Source of the DNA: Polydactylus sextarius
Lineage: Eukaryota; Chordata; Actinopteri; Polynemidae
Assembly (NCBI GenBank): GCA_016801845.1
Contig: CM028923.1
Coordinates: 4,947,001 to 5,011,000, forward strand
Reading direction: 5' to 3'
DNA: 64,000 nucleotides
In this document: piece after piece, positions 46,436 through 57,523 of the stretch
How positions within the stretch are numbered: the stretch's first letter is position 1
Layout of the letters: every line of letters starts with the position of its first letter
Notes under the pieces: model-generated
What the model was told of the DNA's origin: nothing
The model's input: the letters and a program-made list of their open reading frames with translations, nothing else
Database searches by the model: none
Position numbers and translations under genes: made by a program

Positions 46436-48464
46436 TCACTTAGATTTTTTTGCAAAACTACTTTTACAACTTTTTAGGCTTGAACCAGATTTAAATGAGT
46501 TACTTTAATGGAAACAGTAGAACGTTATAGTAGTAGTAAAACCATTAAATGAAAAGTTAATTAGCAACGATTAAATATAAAGTATAGACGTTTAAAAGTA
46601 GAATAAAATAAAATGGGAACTGAACTTAACTGAAATACAAATAGATTAAATCTATATTTTTTATTATTTTATTACAGGATTTATATGTTGTTACAATAGA
46701 ATAGAACTCCTCTCTTGAACATTCACAGTGTGTGAGAGATATACAGTATGCGTGTGTGTGTGTGTCAGTCAGCGCCAGTGTAACCTGAGTCTGGTAACCA
46801 GATAACACACACAGAACTGTGTTCATTAAATTTGAATACACATTTGGGGTATGAGTGCAAAGACGCTAACAAAAGCATTTTTCCTTTGCTCTTAAAACCA
46901 GAAGAAAGTAAAACAGTTACGCTGCAAAAATGTAAGTTTAAAGCACCAATAAAACATGACAAAACTACAGGTTTGCATCATAAGACAATTCAGCAAAGAG
47001 ACCAACTGTGTATGTACCACCACAGCTCTTTTCCCCTCCACTGTGATGTATTTGTCTAAAACAAACCACTAGAACTTTCCCCCGAGAGCTTTAAGTCCAC
47101 AACTGTCTCCTCAAAGAGCACACGAGAGTTACATACCTCGACTTTATGCGTGAAGGAGTGTGTGTTTGGTGTTATCCTCGAGTGATGAGATGCATCGACT
47201 TCCCAAGTGATGGCGTACTCAGAAGTGACATTTAATTTCTGAGCCTTTTCTCATCCCTATTAGCAACCTGGCACGCGCCTAAACTCCACCAGCGAGACGC
47301 CGCTCGACTAAAAATACTCTTTAAAGTCACAGAGGCTTCTGTCCTGTTCCTTTCTCTATCTTACTATCTGGTAACCACACACACACACGCGCACACAAGC
47401 TGGTAGCTGTGCCAACACACACACATACACACGCACAGACGTAAGAGGTCCCTCTAATCCTCTTTTCCTCTGACAGATAGACCAATCACACACTGCACTG
47501 GGGTGTAAGCTGTTTTCTTGTGCTTGAAGAACCTGCTGTAACTCTTTCTTTTTTTTTTTTTTTTTTGCCACAGTTGAGAGTGAAGTTAACTGGTAAACCA
47601 CTGAGACAACAAAAACAAACAGGCAGAAAAAGACTCTGAAATTAATAATTCATTCATCACCAAATAATGTTTTAGCCCCAGGATACTTTTCTTTTCCACC
47701 CCTCACAGCAGCAACAAATACCTCCAAAACTGCACACACGGAGCCATGGCAATACACACAAACACATAACATCATTAAAAACACAACATTGGTCTGTATT
47801 ATTTGAGAAATAGGACATGTGTCTTTCTCGCAGCATGTAGACGCAGTATTCCTCCAGCTAAACTCGTTGCGAATAATGTTCCCCGTGCCCCGGAGACACA
47901 AATACAAAGGCGTCTGATTCAGAAACTTCAGCGCAGCGTCAGAGTTACATAAGTCCCTTTGTTTCATACAGAGAAATACAAAGACGAGAGCGTGCAGAGA
48001 GTTCACAAGACTTATGCGTGTGTCCAAAAGCTTGACAAGTGTGTAAAATATAATCAGCATGAGATAAAAAAAAATGGCTAAACTAAATCTTGTCTCTTTG
48101 TAGCAACAGAAATGCATTTAAAAGATACGTGGAGTCACTAAATGGTCATTTTCAGATAGTTCAACCGAAACTGAAACATGAAATCATGCGTGTGGGATTT
48201 ATTTCAAGGAGGTTGTTCCGGTGCTCAGGTGAAGGACGTGGTGAAGGAGATTTAACTGCTAACAGGACTGTTAATAGGATTTACTGGTCATTGTCTGGAA
48301 GCCGATCTCCAAAGCCAACGCTCCAGTGGCTGATTGTTGGAACAGCAGCGTGACCTTTTTGACAAGTGAAAGGTGCAAACCGTCGTCAACAACAACAACA
48401 GTGAGGTGAAAATGTGGAGCAGCCGATCTGATTCTCAGTTGCTTCTCTGAACTTGTTTTTTTTG

Positions 48465-48485
48465 TGTGTGTGTGTGTGTGTGTGT
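48465..48485. repeat. (TG)n microsatellite
   Basis: About ten TG units in the intergenic spacer. Confidence 0.85.
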
Positions 48486-49384
48486 TTTTTATATATTTAT
48501 TTATTTTCCAAAAAGACTGAGACACTTCTCTGATGTCTCATTCCTCAGAAGTTTTCATTCCTCGGAGGATACCACTCGCATTCTTTGTCTGTTCAGCTAA
48601 CGCTAATTAACGAGGTTTTTTCTTCACTCAGGCTCCACGCAGGCTGCTGCTGCCAGAAATGAAAACACATCAGCGGAGGATTTTTTTTCCTTCTCTTTTT
48701 TTTCTCTGAGAACTTGGACAGAAAAATGCTCATCAATTGACACTGTAAATTCATGTATCATCACCCTGAAGGAAATACACGTACTTACACACTGACTTTC
48801 TTTACTCTCATGTCTGCACATTAAGTAATAAAGACGAGTAACGGCGGAGAAACAGCCAACTTGGCTTTGACTCAGCTTCTAAAACACAGTAATTAAAACA
48901 TCACGGTTTCCTCGAAGGAGCTGTAACTTCCTGAACAAAGCCCAACTTAAAACTTGAACCATCATATTGTTTTTACAGTGTTAAATCTTACAAACTGCTA
49001 AATGCTATAAGTCATTTTTAACAATTTGTGGTTTTACATGTGGTGTTTTTTTTTTTGTTTTTTTTTTTAAGAGGACTGTTTCTCCGCCAACGGAAAGTCA
49101 CTGCTCCAGGAAAATAGTCGTGTTTTACGACGCGAACGTCTCCACACTGTGTGTGTAATTTCCTCAGAGAAATGTGGCATTTGTGAAGCATTTCACTCAC
49201 CAGTGTAATGGATTTGTTTTGTGTTTTTTTCTTGTCATCCCTCCGTTTCTCACCACACACTCAACCTTTCATTTTTTTTTTTTTCTCCACAAATTGACAG
49301 CAGCTGACATGTTTAATTGATGTTGCTCCAGGATTAAATGGGCTGATTCATCAGTACTGGAAGTGGACTGGGAGTAGTTAGTCA

Positions 49385-49410
49385 GAAAAAGAAAGAAAGA
49401 AAGAAAGAAA
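49385..49410. repeat. (GAAA)n tract
   Basis: About six tetramer units in the intergenic spacer, running into poly-A. Confidence 0.8.
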
Positions 49411-51637
49411 AAAAACACTCATTACAGAAAGAAAACGATGAGAGGTGATGCCAAAGTGACAGGATTGAATGCACATCAAGTCATACAAACACACACACAC
49501 CCTTGCACTCATGAATCATTAACAACACACACCTGTTGTCAAGGTAGTGCGTCACGGCTGGTGATGTCATCATTGTGCATCGTGGGGGTTAGTCCCTTGT
49601 GTTTATGAGTCACACTGTTGGAAAATTCAAATGTTAATATACACATAATTACACCGAGGCGTCACATTATTGAACTAACAGGAAATAATCCAAAGACAAA
49701 TGTCTTTCATTTATTTGTCACTCTCTTTTTTTTTCTTTTGGCTTTTACATAATATTTCTAATGTTGTGTTTAGACCAGAGAGCTTCTCTTGTTGATTTAC
49801 CAAGTCCTTGAACGTAACCCTGCAGCCTGTTGTGAATCAGTATTCTCTCCAGAGACGGACAGGAATAGGTCATTGATCTCCTCATCAATCCGCAGCAATC
49901 AGTGAATAGAGTCTGTATGAGGTCAAACTGGTGTGTGTGTGTATGTGTGTGTGTGTGTGTGGGTGAGAGAGAGAGTTAATTTCTGTCCCTGCACACATGC
50001 CTGGCGGTGCAGCCGTGTTAAAAGGTGTCTCAGTTTATGACTCGCAGCCTTGTATAGCTCGATGTTGAGGAGGCGGGATCGTGGTCATAAATCATGGCTT
50101 CTTAACAACAGACGTGGAAACAGCGCTCCCAGAGGACACGGCGTATACAATGAAACCCCAAGGAATGTGTGTGATGAGAGACAAAGCTCTCAGTTACAGC
50201 TTGTCATTAGAGCTTGACAGTGTAAGGTAAACATGACTGAGTAGCTTTTATTTTATTCCAAATAACTTAGCTCTGTGATGTATGTTAATATGTTAAACCA
50301 CATATATGTGGATCTCATGTTTCACCTGTTAAAAATACAAGATCCTCTACAGCATAGGACATACAGCTTATTTGATTGCTTCTAATTGAAAATATTGAAG
50401 AAAGATATTGAACTGCAATTCAAACGCAAAGAATTCAACAAAAAAGAGTCGCCACTTCTTTTTATTTTTTAAAAAAATATTCTTTTAAGCTCTAGGCAAC
50501 CTTGTGTGAATCTTCCCCTCAAATAGAAGTGCAACACCATCTGAGCAATCGCACCATAAGACAGTATAACATTATCAACATCTTCCATCTGTTCAGTGTT
50601 GAGCTGGAGCGTTAAATGGGCACATTTGATTTTTAAAACACAGCCTGTAACATCTGATGTATAGTGTAAATCTGGCAGAGCTTTCTAACGCCTGGAAATG
50701 TAACTCTGATGATATGACATCATCAGTTGACATGATCAGGGTTATTTCATCTTGGCTTTAGATTAGGTTCAGATTCCTGCAGATATTTGGAGCCACTTGA
50801 GTGACCAGCAGGTTTTTTTTTTTTTTTTTTTTTTTTAGATCTGTTTAAAACATCCGCTTTTTTTCTTTAAAAAAATCATGATGTAATGCTGATAATATGC
50901 AGCTAGAAAAGAAGTGGGTGATTATCACATATAGGAAGGGAAGTCGAACAAGATGTTTTTGTGTTGCAAATGTAGGCCTTAATCCAGTATTTGGGGGCGT
51001 TGCCTGTACTAGAAGGCAAAAGTCAAGATATTCATTATAGATGCAAACATTTGAAACTACTTGCTATGTTTTACTTACATACTACTCTAGATTATTTTGA
51101 CTTGAGTCAAACCAACAAGAGATGAGGTAAGAGAAGAAAAGCTACACCTGGAGAACACACTGGGCTTCAGTCTTGATGGAAAATGTCATCTATCATTGAA
51201 GAAAAGCTGCTCTGCACCAGATGCCTCCCCGGTTGCCATGGTTTCTGCAGCAGCTGCCACTCACCTGCGGGGTTCCTAATTATGGGATCACTTGAAGATT
51301 AGTGTAGTGTACACTACGGTGTTGCACTTCCACAAAGCTTTTTTTGTTTGTTTCTCTGTAGCTGAATGTGATGAAGGAGACAGAGTCCAGAGTTTGACTC
51401 TACAGATGTTTGAACATTAGCCAGAGAGAGAAGAGTTTACACGGTGAAACAAGAGATGAGGAATTTCATCAGCGTCTGTGTTGTCCTGCAATTGACCTAA
51501 ATCTACCTCCCTGCTGACTTCATTTCCCACAATCCCATGGGGGGTCAGAGCTTCTGAACGCTGAGAGGATCCTATGCTCAAGTCGTGAGAAATTATCTTA
51601 TCAAACGATGCATGTTTTAGCCTGAAGCGACATTAAT

Positions 51638-51639
<2 letters not shown>

Positions 51640-51662
<23 letters not shown>
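51640..51662. repeat. (CA)n microsatellite
   Basis: About eleven CA units directly before 'tatatacata', roughly 100 bp outside the left arm of the inverted repeat. Confidence 0.85.
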
Positions 51663-51668
<6 letters not shown>

Positions 51669-51756
51669 CATAGTACTTAGCAGCGCTGTAAAGACCTTAC
51701 ATATTCTCTTACTTTCTTTATGCAGATATAATAAGAAAATAAAGAAAATTTTAGAA

Positions 51757-52316
51757 AGTATTTAAGAACACATAAAATGTACTAATGATTCTGGATTCAG
51801 ACTCCAGCCACCCCCAGATTTGCTGCCCCAGCAGTGCTTCAGGGACCAACTGTCACAAGGGGGAGGCTGTTGGCTGAGTCACTGTTCCACACTCAGATCA
51901 CTGATAGACATGTCTAGCCTGATATAAGCTGTTGGCAGATCCAGATGTGACAGGGGTCTTGACATCAGCTGCTGATCTCACCTTGGTCAAAATGGGAAAA
52001 GCCAATGGCTAAAGGATGATATCCAAAGAGTCCTGATGAGGCAAACTAGGGCAGAATTCCCCCCTCGGTGAACAATAAAGACAGTCACGAAAGACCTAAA
52101 GCATGTTTTTGGTGGCCCCAACTCATAATGTCTTGCTAATATGCTCGTCACTGCAGCATCTCTTTTGGGTGAACTAAAGTGAAGTCAGCAGCTGATCCTG
52201 AGAGTCCTTGTGGTTGTTGGGTCACTGAAGCACTGCAACAGCACAGGCGACAAATCTGGAGGCGGCCAGAGACTGAACCCAGAATCATTAGTACATTTTA
52301 TGTGTTCTTAAATACT
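51757..52316. repeat. Long inverted repeat, possible non-autonomous DNA transposon
   Basis: The first 38 bases (51757-51794) are an exact reverse complement of the last 38 (52279-52316); the outer end reads 'agtatttaagaacacataaa'. Beyond the perfect part the arms still match imperfectly for about another 80 bases ('ccagatttg', 'cagtgcttcag' and 'cacaagg' pair across the arms). The spacer is about 310 bases with no coding capacity. No clear target-site duplication is visible. Confidence 0.75.
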
Positions 52317-52577
52317 AAATACTTAAATGCTAACTACAAAATAAATATGCATGGTCTTTAAAGCACTGCTTAGACAATATATACAGTACTGTGTGTATAT
52401 ATATATAAGCTGAAACATAAAGTTAACTGAACTTCAAACTTTCTGCATTATTATTATCATTAAAAGTTGAACTTCGTGTGGATGTAACAAGAGCAGCCTC
52501 CTCTTACCTCAGGCCATGAACTTATCAATCAGCCCTTGTAGATATCAATTTCTCTCTTTTCTTTCCACTGGCTTGTA

Positions 52578-52640
<63 letters not shown>
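52578..52640. repeat. (CA)n microsatellite, about 30 units
   Basis: Nearly perfect CA run with a single CG interruption near 52611. It is the longest dinucleotide array in the window and probably polymorphic. Confidence 0.95.
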
Positions 52641-52644
<4 letters not shown>

Positions 52645-53438
52645 CACTTTGATAAGAGCCAGTTATAGGTAAGGGAACAGATGTCCTCTGATCAGACATC
52701 AGATGCTTCATGCTGCTCACTAATTTTGAGAAACGGATCTGAAATGTGAACTGGCTTTTTCAATTTAATTCAAGTTAATAATGTTCACTAACATATTGGT
52801 TTAATTTAAATGCAAAAAGACTGCTTTTCTAATTGAATTTGGCAAGTTCAGATAAAACTGAAAAAATCTCATTTAAAAATAAAGCGAAATATCACAACTT
52901 TATTTTGAAAACTGCAAATCTATCTCCACTTTACAAACGATTCAGACACTGTATACTGTATACATCTTGAAAGGCTGGATATTGTTTTGCTGTGATCAAT
53001 AGAGACTTAATGAAGGCCACTTCTGTCCTATAGCAGTTAATGCCTGACTGCTACCGAGATGTGAAAAGGACAAAATGTTGTTCTAAATAAAAACATGGCT
53101 CAGAGGAGCCGTGAAGAGTAAAGCACTTCAGACAGTGAAAGCTTCCCTAAAGCGAAAAGACACTAATAAAAAACCCTGCAACATAATGGACGAGACGTCT
53201 GTCTCCCTTCTCCACACATGAAGACTCAAGACAGACGTGCAGGACACTCAAGGACAGTGACCATGGTAACAGGAGCCGCCAGGGAAAGCGAGGACATGTT
53301 GCTTTAAGAGATAATTAAGTGTCTGACTGTGAAGAAGAGAGATTTCTGTTAAAATGTATAAATATACTGCAACATGTTACACTGATAACAGCGTCTGCTG
53401 GAGCCGCCTCAAGGCCTCAGGTTGACTGTGAGACAACA

Positions 53439-53455
53439 GCGCCCTCTGGTGGCTG
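53439..53455 (-). promoter_or_regulatory. CTCF-like motif between pclo and sema3a
   Basis: The plus strand reads 'gcgccctctggtggctg', so the minus strand reads CAGCCACCAGAGGGCGC. This fits the CTCF core (CCASYAGRKGGCRS). It lies about 1 kb from the probable end of the sema3a 3' UTR and could be an insulator, but similar sequences also occur inside repeats. Confidence 0.4.
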
Positions 53456-54411
53456 TTTGGAGGAATCATCATATTCTCAGTGAACCAGTTGTTTTGTTTG
53501 TTTGTTTGTTTTGTTTAAAACACTTAAGTGTTTTAATACTTTTATTTCCGATACGTTTTCAATGTTCAGATGAAAGTAAATGTGGTGTTTTCTCCAGCGC
53601 TCCGGTTCATTCTTAGACTTAATAACACCATGTTTGAGGGTTGATGTAGGCTCCATCTCCAAGGGTGGATAGATGGAGGAAGTTGAAAAAAAAAAAAAAA
53701 AGTCAATATCAATCACAAATTTAGGGGGAAAAAACAACTTGTACTTAAGTTCAGACTCAAGACATTGTCTATGAAGATTGTTGTAGCTCCATGTTTTAAA
53801 GTGCTGGATAAACTTGTGTTGGATAAACTGTGTTTTTATTAACATGTACTTGTACTTTTACTTTCATTACTTAAGTACATTTCATTACAGATTACTTGTC
53901 ATACATAAGTACAGTAAATATTAGATACTTTTCACTTGAGAACCATTCTAGTCGGTGAACTTCTACCAAAGTCATTTGTCTGTACTTCTGCTGTAGTTTG
54001 ACTTTCAGGTATTTGATACAACACTTGAGGAAAATCACACACGATATAAAATCAACAACGGCTGATTTCCATTAAGCTGTTACATTTTAGCGAGACATTT
54101 GATCTTAGATGAAAGCGACGTTGTTATTGCACCCAAAGAAAAACAAAAATCTCACTTACCTCCAATTTGCCAAGGTTATCAAATATCCACCTGTGTTTTT
54201 TCTGCCTCCGTCTTAATACAATCGACATGAATTAAATCTCAGAGCTCTGTAGAAATGAATCATCTCGAGTCCTTCCAGCTTCACGCAACAATAAAACCCT
54301 TTTTCTCGCTGCAGATGTTTCAAGATGTCGTAGTCTGTTTTGTTACTTATTGAAATTTGGAGGAAATGTGATTGAAATAAAAACAAAGAAACATTTTTTT
54401 TTTTTGTTTTT

Positions 54412-56794
54412 TTGTAACGGAGATGTTTATTTAGACAACTGAATGCATGCCAGAAAGAACTGTGTTACAGCAGGAGTAACGTTCAGCTCTCTCGCTTTTC
54501 TAACTCTGAGGGAGAGAGAGAGAGAGACCCGAATTAGGGACACACCAAACTTTCTTGAGCGTTGGTACAGAAAACTATCTGCTCTAAATTTATTGCATTG
54601 ACACATTACTCTTTGTCGTGTATTAAAGGGGACAGGGAAGACAAAAGGGGGGAGAGAGGAGGAGGGAGGAAGGAGGGAGGGAGGTTACCGTTGTTGAATC
54701 GGAGATGAAGGAGCTCGTATCTCCGACAGCTTTGGCCAGAGTATCATGAGTTGTTAACATCACTGTTTTGGCAAAAGTAATTTCACACCTTGCTTTAAGG
54801 GAACTTTACCTCTCACACAAAACACGTAAAGAGACGATTTATTATAAAAAAAAAAAAGACAAAAAAAAAAAAAAAAAAAGATGCACTTACTGTAGGTAGC
54901 ATTCACATGCAGTATAACAAGTCTTCTCCTCAGACTAGATTTAACATTTTTCTCCACTATTTCTTACAGAGATTCACAGCTACGGTTTTTCGGTTTTTGG
55001 GGGAAAATTATCTTACACATAACGGCTACTCGATGAAACAAAAAGACATGTCGGATGGATGGATGTGGGGAGAAGGAAAAGGAAAAAAAAATATACATGA
55101 CATAATAAAATTATCTGTTATGAACGGCAAAAAGAGACAAAATTGTGCTTATCGTTTTTTAGGATCTCTGTCAAAAAACAAACAAAACAACAACAAAAAA
55201 AATCGGTTGTTGACACAAACCCCTGTACTTAATTCACTTTCAAAATCATCCCCCAAAAAGGGACTCCATGATATAATTTTTCAGTCAGTTGGTCCATCAA
55301 AGTTGTTTTTTAGTTGCTGTTGCCATTGTTTCTCCAATATATTGATGAGCCAAAAAAAAAAAAAAAAAAAATAAAAAAATAAACATAATATCAAAAATAA
55401 ATGCAAACCCTTTCACAAAACAATGAGCAATAAATAATAATCAAGTGGTGTTCTTGTAACTGTATATGTACTGTATATACACAGAGAGTTAAGGTTGTTG
55501 TATATATGTACACAAAACATGTGGGCATTCTATTTCAGAATGGGTTTTTTTTTTTGTTTGTTTGTTTTTTGTTTTTGTTTTTGTTTTCTTCTTGTCTACA
55601 ACTGGAATTTGTGCCCAGATTTTCTAGAAATCCCAGAAAAAAAAAGCAACAAGGACAGAATAACTTACACAGAATCCGGGATAATAATGCACAATGAGTC
55701 GACTATGTTGCTTGTGTTTTTTTTTTTTTTTTTTTGACCCCAAATATAGAAACACTGGTTTTGGGAAAAAAAAAAAAAAAAAAAAAAAAAGAAAAAAGGA
55801 AATATAAAAGGAAAATGTAACTTTTAAGGTAGGGTGTAAAAAAAAAAAAAAAAAAAAAGCCTCTAGAATTCCATAAAATAACTAGCTTATTAAAACATTG
55901 ATTGACAACAACATGCACAATCACAATGCTTTCCCAGCCTCAGGTGGAGAAGGTTGTGATGAAGCACTTTTCATGACTTTGCAGTTTGTTTTTTTTTTTG
56001 TTTTGTTTTTTCCTTGTTGCATGTAATTATGCTTCCGTTTGTTCTGTGCACACCATGAGGTGAATTGCAACTTTTCCCCCTTTTTTCTTTATCCTCTCCT
56101 CCTTTTAAGGGCGACGTTGCTGTTGCTGTGTGTTGACTCGAAAGACTTGATGGAAGGTTCTCATCCTCAAACAGTTCTTCAAAATAAGAGTTTATTTTAA
56201 TTCTATTTCCATGTACAGTACACTATCTTGCAGTTCACATGCTCAGGTCAACGAGGGCGTTGCATCGCGGCCGACGCATCATTTCTGCTTCCGTAAATGT
56301 CCGCGTATCTATTCGCGTCGCTGTGACCGTCTCCTCGGCGTATTAAAGTCCATCTGCTTACACCAACGAACACCTCGCTCAACATTTTTGTCCCAGTCTT
56401 ATTTTAGTAGCTTATGTACAGGAGGTTGAAGTGTCTGCCAGGCAGCATCCCAGGCAACCAGCCATATCATATACACATTTACAGTATGTTCTCCAGTTTC
56501 TCCGTCCTCTGTTCATCTTTGTCCTCTTCACAGATTATATGCGTTTGTGTATTGAGTCTTTGAATGAGGGTTTTATTGTTGTTTCATGTGAGCAGTTCAT
56601 GTATTTCTACCTAAAAAGTATATTTGATGTATTTTTTTCTTATTCTTGCTGCTTTTATGGAGAGGTCACTGAATCATACGTTGGTTACACAATCTATAGA
56701 ATGTGTTTGTGTGTATACAGTATGTGTGGATGCGTTGGTTTGTGCTTGTGTGTGTACGTCTGGTTGCATGTGTGCATCTCTGTGCTTCTTTTTT
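54412..56794 (-). other. sema3a: Probable sema3a 3' UTR
   Basis: Downstream of the stop codon there are no coding signatures. A canonical AATAAA on the minus strand lies at 54431-54426, followed 10-20 nt later by a CA-containing stretch and an A/T-rich tract. Other AATAAA hexamers, for example near 54590 and 56191, could give shorter transcripts. The region is rich in homopolymer A and T runs. The end is inferred from sequence only. Confidence 0.45.
54426..54431 (-). terminator. sema3a: Candidate polyadenylation signal of sema3a
   Basis: The minus strand reads CTAAATAAACATC, giving the canonical AATAAA hexamer 2.4 kb past the stop codon, then CGTTACA. It is one of several candidates. Confidence 0.4.
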
Positions 56795-57523
56795 TCAAAC
56801 GCTACGTGGAGGTCTCTGAAGCTCATGGGTCCTCCTGTTGCGTCCCTTCTTATTTTCCTGCATCCGTCTCCACTTGGCTGCATGTTGGTTGCTCGCCCGA
56901 GATCCTCCCGCAGCCTGAGAACCTGCCAGACCTCCCTGCCCCTTCTGGCTGTTTTGTGTCTTCTGGTTGTTCTTAGATGCTTGGCCGCTCAACATACCCA
57001 GATTCGATTGACCTTTCTGGGTATTCTGGCCCCGCACCGGTCCATCTGCCGTGGGAGCTCCAGCCTGGAGCCATTGTCGGCTCTGTGGTGGACTGGCTTG
57101 CTGCTTCTGAGCATTAGGACCTAAAGCTTTAGGTCGTAACGGAGGATTGGAACCGCCGGCCGTGTCGGGTTTACCCTGACCATTGCCGTTGGGCGTCTTT
57201 GCCTTCTTCTGTTTGCGTTCTTTTTTCCAAACTCGGTCACAAAACTCCTCCACGCTGTTGAGGTCCGGGTGGTCCAACAGAGACAGGAAATCTCTGTACC
57301 ACAGCCTGTGCTTGGCAGAGTGACCTATGCCTCCTGCTCCGGGAAGTGCCGGAAGGATGTCGCCCAACTTCTGGGTGGGGATGACCTGGAGGTTGAGGCG
57401 CAGGAGGGGCTGGATGAAGCCGTGCTCTACAGCCTGGCAGTGGTAGACTCCGGTGTCGGACTGTGTTAGACTGCGTATGAGCAGACCCTGGTCTGTACGA
57501 AGCACTCTGTCATCGAGCTTGAT
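56795..57523 (-). CDS. sema3a: sema3a last coding exon (Ig domain end, expanded linker, basic tail)
   Basis: The exon begins IKLDDRVLRTDQGLLIRSLT and contains the second Ig cysteine (VYHCQAVEHG). RLWYRDFLSLLDHPDLNSVE then EFCDRVWKKERKQKKAK follows; its Cys lies where SEMA3A forms the inter-chain disulfide. Next come about 107 residues rich in Gln, Asn, Gly and Ser (57196-56876), then KWRRMQENKKGRNRRTHELQ and RPPRSV. In mammals, as I recall, only about ten residues lie between the two basic blocks. Acceptor: TTTCAG at 57524. Confidence 0.95.
   Translation of the reverse strand: MKLDDRVLRTDQGLLIRSLTQSDTGVYHCQAVEHGFIQPLLRLNLQVIPTQKLGDILPALPGAGGIGHSAKHRLWYRDFLSLLDHPDLNSVEEFCDRVWKKERKQKKAKTPNGNGQGKPDTAGGSNPPLRPKALGPNAQKQQASPPQSRQWLQAGAPTADGPVRGQNTQKGQSNLGMLSGQASKNNQKTQNSQKGQGGLAGSQAAGGSRASNQHAAKWRRMQENKKGRNRRTHELQRPPRSV

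Larger units (their letters stand above)
43061..54411. other. Intergenic spacer between pclo and sema3a
   Basis: About 11 kb without a recognisable exon. It holds a tandemly repeated segment (44673-45045), a 'gctaagctaagctaa' repeat (45150-45310), a decayed repeat (46290-46435), several dinucleotide microsatellites, a long inverted repeat (51757-52316) and a CTCF-like motif (53439-53455). I looked for semaphorin signatures such as RDPYCAWDG on both strands here and saw none. Confidence 0.65.

Noticed and set aside
54907..55374. Plus-strand frame of 155 codons in the sema3a 3' UTR
   Set aside because: Antisense to the UTR, ends in a poly-Lys from an A run, and has no domain.
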